Of a stretch of DNA of 64,000 nt, positions 16,712-25,315 are shown in pieces; position 1 is the first letter of the stretch; each line of letters opens with the position of its first letter. A model generated the notes under the pieces. The model was not told the DNA's origin, did not search any database, and saw only the letters and a program-made list of their open reading frames with translations. The stretch spans positions 86,853 to 150,852 of the forward strand of contig NZ_JAGSND010000012.1 in NCBI RefSeq assembly GCF_018128545.1, in the 5' to 3' direction. This DNA comes from Sinanaerobacter chloroacetimidivorans. GTDB taxonomy: Bacteria > Bacillota > Clostridia > Peptostreptococcales > Anaerovoracaceae. A program made the translations under genes and the position numbers.

Positions 16712-17530
16712 ATGTATCATTGCTGTAAACCAGATAATTATATTCCCTATCAGCCAGGTTTTGAACAGAAAATTCATTACCGTAATTTTGTAGTGCCTAA
16801 CGGGTACCCTCTATATGGAATCGTATCTGATTTTTATCAATTTGATTCCACTTCATCCATTGGTGAGGTCTGTGTGATCCCCGACGGATGCATTGATTTA
16901 TTGTTCCGCTACGATAGAAACGGAGTAACGATGACACTGGAAGGATACCACCGCAAAAAAGTAGTGATCCCAATCAATCAGGTGGGAAGTGCTTTTGGGG
17001 TTCGGTTTGTTCCCGGGGGGCTTATGAATGTTATAAAGGTACAGACTTCCGATTTAATTGGGAGCCAGATACCTCTGACAGATGTGGTGAAAAAAGACCT
17101 CCTGCTGGATTTGATGGAGAATGCTCAAGATTTCGGTGAGCGTATTGATTTCATTTCAAGATATCTGTTAAATCGAATACATAAAAGCTACGGTTCGGTT
17201 GATATCGTACGGTATTGCACGGAAAAGATCATTACACATCAGGGGAATGTTTTAATACGGGATTTGTCTAAAGAAACCGGATATACGACCAGATATTTAA
17301 GAAATTTATATCATCAGCATGTTGGTATTTCGCCGAAAGAACTGTGTGAGATTATACAGTTTCAGGCTTCTTTTATGAGGCTTGCTATCTTACTTAAAGG
17401 GAACAGGAACGTTTCCCTTTGTGACATCGCCCTGCAGGCAGGATATTATGACCAGTCCCATATGAATAAATGCTATCAGAAAATGGTGGGATGCCTGCCG
17501 CAGAAGTTCTATTCTGAGGTAAATCAATGA
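16712..17530 (+). CDS. AraC-family transcriptional regulator
   Basis: 272 residues from ATG 16712, which has AGGAG at ideal distance; frames open earlier have no RBS. The N-terminal half (about 1-150) matches the beta-rich sensor seen with DUF6597-type AraC proteins (CVIPDGCIDLLFRY, GVRFVPGG). Two HTH motifs fill the last 100 residues (NVLIRDLSKETGYTTRYLRNLYHQHVG and SLCDIALQAGYYDQSHMNKCYQKMVG). It is divergent from the SCP2/aminotransferase operon with about 85 bp between, so it probably activates that operon. Confidence 0.9.
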   Translation: MYHCCKPDNYIPYQPGFEQKIHYRNFVVPNGYPLYGIVSDFYQFDSTSSIGEVCVIPDGCIDLLFRYDRNGVTMTLEGYHRKKVVIPINQVGSAFGVRFVPGGLMNVIKVQTSDLIGSQIPLTDVVKKDLLLDLMENAQDFGERIDFISRYLLNRIHKSYGSVDIVRYCTEKIITHQGNVLIRDLSKETGYTTRYLRNLYHQHVGISPKELCEIIQFQASFMRLAILLKGNRNVSLCDIALQAGYYDQSHMNKCYQKMVGCLPQKFYSEVNQ

Positions 17531-17557
17531 AGGCGCACTAGATGTCGTAGGATTTTA

Positions 17558-17599
17558 AAGGCAGTTCCCCTTCGTTTGTTTTCTAAGAGAAACTGCCTT
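17558..17599. terminator. Hairpin between convergent AraC and cysK genes
   Basis: AAGGCAGTT (17558-17566) pairs with AACTGCCTT (17591-17599) around a 24-nt loop. Position suits termination for both strands, though the T-tracts are weak. Confidence 0.55.
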
Positions 17600-17612
17600 C
17601 ATCATTTCGATT

Positions 17613-18512
17613 CTATTCGGGCTGATCAAATAAAGTCGTACTCAAATATTTTTCACCGCGATCGGGGAACGCTACAACAACACAGCCTTCCTCCATATCT
17701 TTGATGCATTCCAAAGCGGCAATCATGGCGGCGCCGCTGCTCATCCCGACAAAGATACCTTCCTGCAGTACGATGGCCCGGGCCATGTCAAATGCCGATT
17801 CGGATTCGATCATCACGGTCCGGTCAATTTTAGTTGGATCGTAGATTTCCGGAACGATAGCTTCCTCCATGTTTTTCAATCCCTGTATGTAGTGACCCCG
17901 GACCGGATGGGCTTCAACAATCTGAATATCGGGGTTTTTATTCTTGAGCCCCATACCGACGCCCATGATGGTTCCCGATGTACCTAATGCTGAGACAAAA
18001 TGGGTTACTTTCCCCTCTGTGTCCTCCCAGATTTCATTAGCAGTGGTAAAATAGTGGGCAAGCTTATTGTATTCATTGGAAAACTGGTTTGGCATAAAAT
18101 ATTGATCCGGATATTTTTCTACCAGTTCATGAGCTTTTCTAATGGCCCCGTCGGTTCCCAGGGAAGATTCGGTCAATACAATTTTGGCGCCGAAAGCCTC
18201 AATCATTTTGCGACGTTCAATGGAAACCGCCTCACTCATGACGATTACCACAGAATATCCTTTTACTGCGCCGATCATGGCAAGGCCGATTCCTGTATTG
18301 CCTGAAGTAGGTTCAATGATCGTTTTCCCGGGGGTCAGCGTACCGCATTCTTCTGCCTGCTCGATCATTTTCAGTGCGATACGATCCTTTATACTTCCTG
18401 TAGGGTTAAAACCTTCTATTTTAGCGTACAGCGGAATATGCGGCTTTGGATTTAACCGGTTTATTTTTACTAATGGAGTATGTCCTATGGTATCAAGAAT
18501 ATTTTCATACAT
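17613..18512 (-). CDS. cysK: Cysteine synthase A (O-acetylserine sulfhydrylase)
   Basis: 299 residues, the normal length. PLP is bound through K42 in NPTGSIKDR. PTSGNTGIGLAM near residue 68 is the substrate loop, and the phosphate loop GTSGT lies near residue 175. It joins O-acetylserine and sulfide to make cysteine. AGGAGGG precedes the ATG. The gene stands alone between convergent and divergent neighbours, with no cysE beside it. Lack of the longer C terminus argues against cystathionine beta-synthase. Confidence 0.93.
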   Translation of the reverse strand: MYENILDTIGHTPLVKINRLNPKPHIPLYAKIEGFNPTGSIKDRIALKMIEQAEECGTLTPGKTIIEPTSGNTGIGLAMIGAVKGYSVVIVMSEAVSIERRKMIEAFGAKIVLTESSLGTDGAIRKAHELVEKYPDQYFMPNQFSNEYNKLAHYFTTANEIWEDTEGKVTHFVSALGTSGTIMGVGMGLKNKNPDIQIVEAHPVRGHYIQGLKNMEEAIVPEIYDPTKIDRTVMIESESAFDMARAIVLQEGIFVGMSSGAAMIAALECIKDMEEGCVVVAFPDRGEKYLSTTLFDQPE

Positions 18513-18674
18513 TTGTCTTATCCCTCCTGTTTGATATTACTACTATATCATTTATATGTGGCATTGAGCAATTTATAGCGCTAAATTTGTCATAGAGTTT
18601 TTTAATAGATAAGAAACTGTCTTTTTTTCATGGTCAAGTTATACAAAATTCAACATGAATTTTATAGATGACAT

Positions 18675-18682
18675 GCTATAAT
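18675..18682 (+). promoter_or_regulatory. Extended -10 promoter of the M28 peptidase gene
   Basis: TGCTATAAT gives an extended -10 (TGnTATAAT) about 50 bp before the start codon; no good -35 is seen at 17 bp. Confidence 0.4.
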
Positions 18683-18734
18683 TCCTTTATTCTGGTGTAT
18701 GTCCGGAAAAATTTTTCAAGAAGGGAAGATTTTC

Positions 18735-19715
18735 ATGTTCAGAAAAACGAAACTGTTGTCATTGATCCTGATATTGATGCTCGTGATAACTTCTGCGTTT
18801 ACTTCCGCAGTTTTTGCGAAAGGAACGGAGGCAAAGATTCATAAGCCTGGTGAGGTAGCCTTTCAGCATTTGCAGGTTTTGTCCGATGAAATAGGACAAA
18901 GGGTTGTCGGAACCAAAGGCGAAAGTGATGCGAGAGAATACATCTGCAGTCAATTCCAACGAATCGGCTATGATACCGTTATTCAGGATTTCACTTTTAC
19001 CAGAAAGGGGAAAGAGTATTCATCCTCTAACGTAATAGCGGTAAAGCCAGGCAAGTCTTCCGAAGTGGTGATTGTAGGCGGGCATTATGACTCTGTAGCC
19101 GTTGGCCGGGGTGCCGATGACAATGCATCGGGTATCGCAGTCATTTTGGAAGTGGCTGAGGCCCTAAAGAAGATCAAAACACCCTATACGATCAAGTTCG
19201 TAGCTTTTGGAGCAGAAGAGATGGGGCTGCAGGGGTCTAATTACTATGTTTACGAAATGAGCGAGGAAGAAATCAAGAACACAGTGGCCATGATCAATCT
19301 GGATAGTCTGGCAGCAGGTGACAAAATGTATGTTTACGGCGATGAAGGGGAAGACGGATGGGTCAGAGACCAGGCATTAAACATTGCAAAAAAGTCCAAA
19401 CTGAACCTTGAGACAAATCCAGGACTCAATCCTGACTATCCGGAAGGGACTACAGGGCTTTGGAGTGACCATGCCCCTTTTGCAGGAAAGGGCATACCGT
19501 ACGGTTATTTTGAGGCTACCAACTGGGAACTCGGAGATTTAGACGGTTATACTCAAACCGTGCTTGACGGTGAAATATGGCATACAGAAAAGGATATGAT
19601 CAGCTATATCGAAAAAAATTACCCTGGCAGAATAGAAGAACGATTGAGTACATTCAGCCAGGTCTTATCCGACTTATTAAAGTTCATGAACAAATCCGGT
19701 ATTGCAAAGAACTAG
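18735..19715 (+). CDS. Secreted M28-family metallopeptidase
   Basis: 326 residues from ATG 18735 (AAGGGAAG upstream), beginning with a basic end and a hydrophobic signal peptide cleaved near AVFA-KGTE. The two-zinc site is visible: GGHYDS (His), GADDNASG (bridging Asp), GAEEMGLQGS (catalytic Glu and ligand), NLDSLA (Asp) and SDHAPF (His). It is an aminopeptidase of the M28 type that trims peptides outside the cell. It stands alone, convergent with the SleB-like gene. Confidence 0.92.
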   Translation: MFRKTKLLSLILILMLVITSAFTSAVFAKGTEAKIHKPGEVAFQHLQVLSDEIGQRVVGTKGESDAREYICSQFQRIGYDTVIQDFTFTRKGKEYSSSNVIAVKPGKSSEVVIVGGHYDSVAVGRGADDNASGIAVILEVAEALKKIKTPYTIKFVAFGAEEMGLQGSNYYVYEMSEEEIKNTVAMINLDSLAAGDKMYVYGDEGEDGWVRDQALNIAKKSKLNLETNPGLNPDYPEGTTGLWSDHAPFAGKGIPYGYFEATNWELGDLDGYTQTVLDGEIWHTEKDMISYIEKNYPGRIEERLSTFSQVLSDLLKFMNKSGIAKN

Positions 19716-19735
19716 AGTTCAGGGTTACATAAAAA

Positions 19736-19821
19736 GAAAGCTCCAGAGCTGCATCTTCCAAAGCAGAAAACATCTTGGTTAATTGTGCCTTTCTGCAGGA
19801 ATTGCGCTTGGAGCTTTTTCG
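19736..19821. terminator. Long imperfect hairpin between convergent genes
   Basis: AAAGCTCCA near 19738 can pair with TTGGAGCTTTTT near 19808, with an inner CTGCA/TGCAG pair. It ends in a T-run on the plus strand and could terminate the peptidase transcript. Confidence 0.45.
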
Positions 19822-19834
19822 TAAAAATTTTTCG

Positions 19835-20422
19835 TTATTTTGTTGGTGGCTTATAGAAATGGATTCCTTCGATCTCGCATACAAATTCCATTTTCTGCTC
19901 AATGGTCTTGTCTTCCGTAAAATCCGGATCAACGAAGTAATAAGTATCCTCTGTCAGTTCTTTCACACCGGTTCCTTTCAAAACTGCATAGGCAGCCTGA
20001 ATGGAATCCGGCTCGATTTCTTTTTCATAAGCAGAACCGTCGTAAATCGGGGTAAACTGATATGGAGCAGTCATGATAGCCAACAGATCATCGCCATAAT
20101 ATGGGCCGGTCCATCGATTCATCACCACCTGTCCGACAGCAACTTTGGCTTTATAAGACAAGCCGTAAGCTTCTGCATTGATCAAATGGATTAAGATATC
20201 CGTTTCTTTTCGGGTGACGGCTCCGCCGCCATTTGCATCAGGAAAGAGATCGTCCGGTGCGTCGGAAGCATCATTCGACGACGCTTCTACATAGGACTCC
20301 TCAACAGAGACTATATTTTCTGCTTCTCCAGCAGTTGCCTCCATGAATAAGCTGAATGTCAATACGGCCAAAATACATATCAATAATTTTACAAGATGGG
20401 CCGTTTTTTTTTCCTTTGTCAT
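19835..20422 (-). CDS. SleB-type cell wall hydrolase
   Basis: 195 residues with an N-terminal hydrophobic segment (about 11-31), an acidic linker (about 35-70) and a C-terminal Hydrolase_2/SleB domain. INAEAYGLSYKAKVAVGQVVMNR holds the conserved catalytic Glu and the VxxVxxNR signature. Such enzymes are lytic transglycosylases that degrade muramic-lactam spore cortex during germination; shorter relatives act in vegetative wall turnover. There is no peptidoglycan-binding domain, unlike B. subtilis SleB. A GGGGG-type RBS precedes the start. Confidence 0.87.
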   Translation of the reverse strand: MTKEKKTAHLVKLLICILAVLTFSLFMEATAGEAENIVSVEESYVEASSNDASDAPDDLFPDANGGGAVTRKETDILIHLINAEAYGLSYKAKVAVGQVVMNRWTGPYYGDDLLAIMTAPYQFTPIYDGSAYEKEIEPDSIQAAYAVLKGTGVKELTEDTYYFVDPDFTEDKTIEQKMEFVCEIEGIHFYKPPTK

Positions 20423-20589
20423 TTTTTAACCCCCATATCTCTCAACACAACTCTTACTAGAAGTCTATTGCGAAGGATATGAGGAAAGACCTTTTTTAAC
20501 AAAATTTCATTTATTTTATTTTCAGGAACTGCGGAAATGCCATATAACTACATTACCATGGCAGCGATTACGGCAAATTAATTCGTTTA

Positions 20590-21096
20590 TTATTTTAACT
20601 TGTGATTTTCTCTCGTCTTATGCTTCCTCGGCTCAGACACAACGATAAAAGATTCCGGCTCATAGGATTCTATTGCTTTGATCAACTCCATTTCCTTATG
20701 TCTGGTAGTCAGAATATCAAATTTATAGCGGGTACCGTCAATACCGGTACCCTCAAATACTGTGAAATGAAAATCACAATCCCGCAAATGACAGATCAGA
20801 TCCTCATTTTTTCTTTTGATATTTACCGTTACAATGATATTTCCTATGGCCAGTTTCTTTTCTATAAATCCGCCAAGGCAGATTCCGATTCCGAATCCGC
20901 AAGCGTATGTCAGCATGGTTAAAAAATCTTTTTGCCCCGTTAACACCAAACTCAGTCCGAAAATATAGATGAGTGATTCCAGGAAACCAAAAATAGCAGC
21001 AATGGAACATTTATTGCGAACCATAAAATTGGTTCGCAATACCAATAACGGAATATAAATCAATTGTATCATAAAAACTAATAATACTTTTTCCAT
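20590..21096 (-). CDS. UPF0316/DUF2179-type membrane protein
   Basis: 168 residues. Three hydrophobic helices fill residues 1-80, including FGIGICLGGFIEKKLAIG, followed by a soluble DUF2179-like domain (about 85-155, VTVNIKRKN...YKFDILTTRHKEMELIKAIES). Bacillus UPF0316 proteins have the same layout; their role is unknown, although DUF2179 domains may bind a small ligand. RBS AAGGTGGG. Monocistronic. The 230 bp that follow on the plus side hold only the promoter of the large gene. Confidence 0.82.
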   Translation of the reverse strand: MEKVLLVFMIQLIYIPLLVLRTNFMVRNKCSIAAIFGFLESLIYIFGLSLVLTGQKDFLTMLTYACGFGIGICLGGFIEKKLAIGNIIVTVNIKRKNEDLICHLRDCDFHFTVFEGTGIDGTRYKFDILTTRHKEMELIKAIESYEPESFIVVSEPRKHKTRENHKLK

Positions 21097-21262
21097 AGAC
21101 CCACCTTAACTTTTTATTTTAAGAATACTATTTCACCATGGAAAAGTAAAAATACTATGAAGTCCGCTTTAACATAAATTACAAGTTTGCTGACCCAAAT
21201 TGCCCGTTTTAGGATGGCACTCGTGTTTGTGTTAAAAAATTGTCAAATTCATAAAATCAACC

Positions 21263-21291
21263 TTGATAATTGGGAGAACAAAGGGTATACT
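21263..21291 (+). promoter_or_regulatory. Promoter of the putative PPi-PEPCK gene
   Basis: TTGATA (21263-21268), 17-bp spacer, TATACT (21286-21291), about 38 bp before the start codon. Confidence 0.65.
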
Positions 21292-21329
21292 TATAAAAAT
21301 AAACTTTAAAAACCAATTAGGAGGTTAAG

Positions 21330-24300
21330 ATGTCAATTCGGAAAAAACTCGGTATAGAATACGGAAATATCGATCCTATCACTACGCGTGAAGACAGGAT
21401 CCAGTACATCAACTTTAAATTGGCATCCCTCGGTCTGCCCATTTATCGTTCCAGTGATACACAGGATGAAACAAACACTTATTTCATCGATTTGTTAGAA
21501 GACATTATCAAGGACTATAAAGAGAAAAAAAGAATGGTGGATGTGAATGAAGTAGGTATTTATAAACGCATCAACCAATTTTTCAGCCAATATTTTCAGG
21601 ATAGTCCCAACCCGCCAAAAGCAGTGGGTGACTCCCTCACGCTGGATCATTACGGTTTGGCCAGAGAAATGTCCCTGCCGCCTGACGGCAATACTTTCAG
21701 CAATGAGTACATTAGCAGTTACCGCATAAAACAAGGGGTACTGCATAACCCGAGAAACGATAGACGTACCACCGAAGGATCCTTTCATATTGTCGAAGGA
21801 GGTCTTCCGATTCCTTATGACAAGAAGGCTGTACCGAAACAAACTTTTTTAAAGCTTTATGAAGCAGCAGTGAATCCGCCGGAAGATATGAAGCTGCTGC
21901 CTTTCACCATCAATCAGGAGCAGCCGGCAAAGACCTTTGTTTCGTTAATGATCAAACCTCTGGTGTCGCCAAAAGTACCTGGCGTTCTCGATGAAAAGAG
22001 AATGGAAGTACTTTTTGTAGCGCCTGGAAACTTTGTATCCAATCTGGATTTCATTGAATCCGTTTTCGGAAACATGGGAGATCCCAGCTTTCACAGCAAT
22101 GACTCAGGACTTGACGTAGACAAATGGTCTGGACATACAGGCTATATATTGCTTGCGCCTCACCTGTCTAAAATGAGAAAAATCGATCTGGGTCTTCCGC
22201 ATTATAACGATGCTACCGAAAGACAGCGCCGTGACGGCATGTGTTATAAAGAGGAGAGCGATTTATACAACGACGGCAATGCTTTCAAGCTCACTTGCCG
22301 TGACAGCAGCGGCGTAGCAGTAACTCTGATAGCTGATAATTATTATGGCTATTCCAAGAAGGAGATCAAAACACAGATCGGCTTTGCTGCAAATCTCTTT
22401 GGCAATGTGGAAGAAGAACATGCAGGCGGTACCATTGCATATCCTCAAAAAAATCTCGGTGTACATTATAACGCCATAGAAGATAACAGTCTCGAAGGAT
22501 ATTGCTTTGACGAGGTAATCGAGAAGTACGGAGATAAAATGGATCTGCAGGAGGATCACTACGGGATTGATAAAATAAATAAACAAATTATCTACCTGCC
22601 TGAAAACATTAAAATTGATCTATATAAAAATGAAATAAAATGGACTTACGAGGAAAAAGTCAGAACACTGAAATTATTACCGGATTACTTCTACGTATTG
22701 CCAAACGGTGAAAAAATCTACATTGAGAAGCATCCGGAGGCCCCTGTTTGGAAGCTGATCAGCACGGAAGCCAAGGGAACTTTCTGTCATAAGCCCTGTA
22801 CCGTTTCGGGCGGAGGCAAATCTGAAATTTCCAAGTCTATCAGTAATTCCATCATTTATGGCACCTATTACGTAAATGACCTGGAGAAAGACCTTGATTA
22901 TGTAGAACGCATTCTCAACTATGATTACAGGTGCCGGTGGAGAGACTACCCGGATAGAACGCGGCCTTCAAGACCGATCTTGTCCATAGACCGTACGTTA
23001 GGATCAGTCATTAAACTGCTGACTCCATCCTCGGCTTATACGGACGAATTTAACGCCTATATTGAAGCGATTCCCAATCATGTAAAGGCATTGGTTTTCA
23101 TGGTGAAGAGATTCTACCGTCAATCCTGGGGAAACAACTGGAGAGAGCATTTTACCGTGGATTTTATAAACGGCAAGCCCGGAAATGAACTGAAATTTGA
23201 CAACAGAAGAATCAGACCAAGTTATTTGCGTGTTGGTTTCAGAGATGATCAAGCTTGGAGAATCTTTAAGCTGCGCATGGACTTTATGCCCAGCGAAAAG
23301 ATTCAAATGGAAGACGATATTACCGCTTCGGTCTTGATTCCGAACGATCAATTGCCCTATATCAATACTGATTATACCAATGGCAGTTATAAATTTGCGG
23401 CAAACTGTGAATACCGGTTCTTCCAGCGTCCGGATGATGCGGTTCACAAGGGCTATGACCTGCAGGCTGAAAAAGATTTGTCAAGCGGCAATCTTTTTGC
23501 AACCAATTATCAACCGCTGACCAAAGAAGATGTGGAAGAAATTAAAAATGATGTAATGGGATATATTGCCTACACAGAACCTGTTAAGACACACATTGAG
23601 GATTTTTTGAAATGCAGTGATGAATACTGTGTTGTCTCTTCTGAAACAAGAATTGTAGAAGGCTCAAGAAGTAAAAATCCAAGATATCTGGAGCATCGTT
23701 CAGACTTCAGAAATCCTCTTAAGCTGTATCTGGCTGAGGTTGGCGAGCGCTTCTCAAGAAAGATTCCTCTGGAACAGCCGGTCTTAATGCCGGTAAATGC
23801 CATTCTGCCGGGTCGCAGGAATAACCCGCCGGGAGAAGAGGGCGGCAAGAAGATCCTGCCGTTAAGTGTATATAATCCTATTCATTACCAGGAGCTTCCG
23901 GAGCTGTTTATGGATTTCGTCAGCAGTTTAACCGGGAAATCGCCTTCCACAACCGGTGCAGGCTCTGAAGGCGCATTGACAAAGGGCCCCTTCAATATGT
24001 TACTGCCGGTTTACGATTTGAATAATGCACTGCTGTCCTATATTTTAGGAGATTACAATGCCTTTACCACTCCGGCCGGGCACATCGGAGCCAATGTTCG
24101 GGTGGATCACGACATATCCATGCTGGTGCCTGAAATCTGGTCCAGGCTGAAAGAAGCGGAACGAAATCCTGCCAAATTGATTCAGGAAGGTTCCTTTGAA
24201 AAGCTGGAAGACTTCGAATATAACGGTGTGATGGTTCCGGTAAGTCGTTTGGGATATCGTATGACAGACATATTCTGCTATAAGTATCTCGGTAAGATTT

Positions 24301-24800
24301 TCGATGAGCCGCAAACCATTTTCAGTGAGGACATTCTGAAGCCTGAAAAGCAGAGCATGGAGGATTTTGTAGATGGTGTGCTGAACATTGCCAACGGTCA
24401 CAAAAAAGCTGCCCTCAACTATTTTGAGGATGGCAGCGCCGAGGATGCCATTCCGCCGATCAAAGCCATATTGCATATTATGGCTTACGGTGAATATGAA
24501 GGTCATACACTGGAATCCAATGAGGTTCGTGATCTGTTTAAAAAAGAGACTGTGATGTCCAGTGACTGGTATGCGGAAAGACTGAAGAATAAACAACGCA
24601 TTGATGTAAACCTGATTCAGAGAAAGATTCAGAATCTCGAAGCCTTTATTGCCGACCCGATCAATGCATCAGTTATCAAAGAATTCCATTATGATACAAG
24701 GCTGCAGAATGCAAAGGATACCTTGCAGTATTATCAAACAGATGCGTACCGGGAAGAACTGAAGGGTTCCATTGGTGCGGCAGCCATTGCAGTGGACTGA
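21330..24800 (+). CDS. Putative diphosphate-dependent PEP carboxykinase
   Basis: 1156 residues, soluble, no signal peptide or membrane helix. From memory of the family, size and conserved stretches match the PPi-type PEP carboxykinase of Propionibacterium and Entamoeba (about 1150 residues, EC 4.1.1.38), which interconverts oxaloacetate plus PPi with PEP, CO2 and Pi. Two Gly-rich stretches stand out: CTVSGGGKSEISKS near residue 493 and GKSPSTTGAGSEGALTKGP near 870. The first is a plausible phosphate-binding loop in place of the kinase P-loop of ATP/GTP PEPCK. RBS AGGAGG. Monocistronic with its own promoter and terminator, as for a housekeeping enzyme. Many databases leave such proteins unnamed. 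Confidence 0.72.
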   Translation: MSIRKKLGIEYGNIDPITTREDRIQYINFKLASLGLPIYRSSDTQDETNTYFIDLLEDIIKDYKEKKRMVDVNEVGIYKRINQFFSQYFQDSPNPPKAVGDSLTLDHYGLAREMSLPPDGNTFSNEYISSYRIKQGVLHNPRNDRRTTEGSFHIVEGGLPIPYDKKAVPKQTFLKLYEAAVNPPEDMKLLPFTINQEQPAKTFVSLMIKPLVSPKVPGVLDEKRMEVLFVAPGNFVSNLDFIESVFGNMGDPSFHSNDSGLDVDKWSGHTGYILLAPHLSKMRKIDLGLPHYNDATERQRRDGMCYKEESDLYNDGNAFKLTCRDSSGVAVTLIADNYYGYSKKEIKTQIGFAANLFGNVEEEHAGGTIAYPQKNLGVHYNAIEDNSLEGYCFDEVIEKYGDKMDLQEDHYGIDKINKQIIYLPENIKIDLYKNEIKWTYEEKVRTLKLLPDYFYVLPNGEKIYIEKHPEAPVWKLISTEAKGTFCHKPCTVSGGGKSEISKSISNSIIYGTYYVNDLEKDLDYVERILNYDYRCRWRDYPDRTRPSRPILSIDRTLGSVIKLLTPSSAYTDEFNAYIEAIPNHVKALVFMVKRFYRQSWGNNWREHFTVDFINGKPGNELKFDNRRIRPSYLRVGFRDDQAWRIFKLRMDFMPSEKIQMEDDITASVLIPNDQLPYINTDYTNGSYKFAANCEYRFFQRPDDAVHKGYDLQAEKDLSSGNLFATNYQPLTKEDVEEIKNDVMGYIAYTEPVKTHIEDFLKCSDEYCVVSSETRIVEGSRSKNPRYLEHRSDFRNPLKLYLAEVGERFSRKIPLEQPVLMPVNAILPGRRNNPPGEEGGKKILPLSVYNPIHYQELPELFMDFVSSLTGKSPSTTGAGSEGALTKGPFNMLLPVYDLNNALLSYILGDYNAFTTPAGHIGANVRVDHDISMLVPEIWSRLKEAERNPAKLIQEGSFEKLEDFEYNGVMVPVSRLGYRMTDIFCYKYLGKIFDEPQTIFSEDILKPEKQSMEDFVDGVLNIANGHKKAALNYFEDGSAEDAIPPIKAILHIMAYGEYEGHTLESNEVRDLFKKETVMSSDWYAERLKNKQRIDVNLIQRKIQNLEAFIADPINASVIKEFHYDTRLQNAKDTLQYYQTDAYREELKGSIGAAAIAVD

Positions 24801-24843
24801 ACGTAAAAATCAAATTAAAAAAATCATAATAAATATATAAAAG

Positions 24844-24881
24844 AAAGACTATGGAGTTGAAAAATTCACATAGTCTTTTTC
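24844..24881 (+). terminator. Terminator of the putative PPi-PEPCK gene
   Basis: AAAGACTATG (24844-24853) pairs with CATAGTCTTT (24869-24878) followed by more T. Confidence 0.85.
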
Positions 24882-24931
24882 TTGTATATAATTTTATATT
24901 ATATACTTACAGCTATTTTTTTTATTTAAAA

Positions 24932-25225
24932 CTATTTATCCAGATTTAGAGATGTATAACCTGACATTTGATGTGTATGCATATCAGCTCTACTGGTAAC
25001 ACCCTTGTAAGAATGAAAGTGGCCGCCTTCATACTCTATTTCAGGTCCTGTTTGAATCTTGTAATGATGATCGTGGCCGTCATTTACTGTAGTGTCACCT
25101 TCCATAGAGTGAATATGACCGGGCTGATCAGGATCTACACTGGTATAACCCGAGTACCCATGCTCATGTCCATCATTAATTGATGTATTCCCGTTATAAT
25201 AATGGGAATGAAGTTCATTCATCAT
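24932..25225 (-). CDS. YmaF-like His-rich repeat protein
   Basis: 97 residues made of about four repeats of an H-x-H...G-x-T-x3-(D/N)-x-G-H-x-H pattern, with 17 histidines and many glycines. No signal peptide or membrane helix. This composition is that of the YmaF family from Bacillus and Clostridium, whose function is unknown; the spaced His pairs suggest metal binding. It lies between the PEPCK-like and chitinase genes and appears monocistronic, with GGGGGAA before the start. Confidence 0.75.
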   Translation of the reverse strand: MMNELHSHYYNGNTSINDGHEHGYSGYTSVDPDQPGHIHSMEGDTTVNDGHDHHYKIQTGPEIEYEGGHFHSYKGVTSRADMHTHQMSGYTSLNLDK

Positions 25226-25315
25226 ATTTATTCCCCCATGTTTTCGGTTTTTGAATTTTTCTTCATATTATGATGATTTGAATAGGATTGTGTTTAATAT
25301 TTACACCCTTTTTCG

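Noticed and set aside
24045..24596. A 183-codon antisense frame in the large PEPCK-like gene.
   Set aside because: No RBS; sense frame is uninterrupted over 1156 codons.
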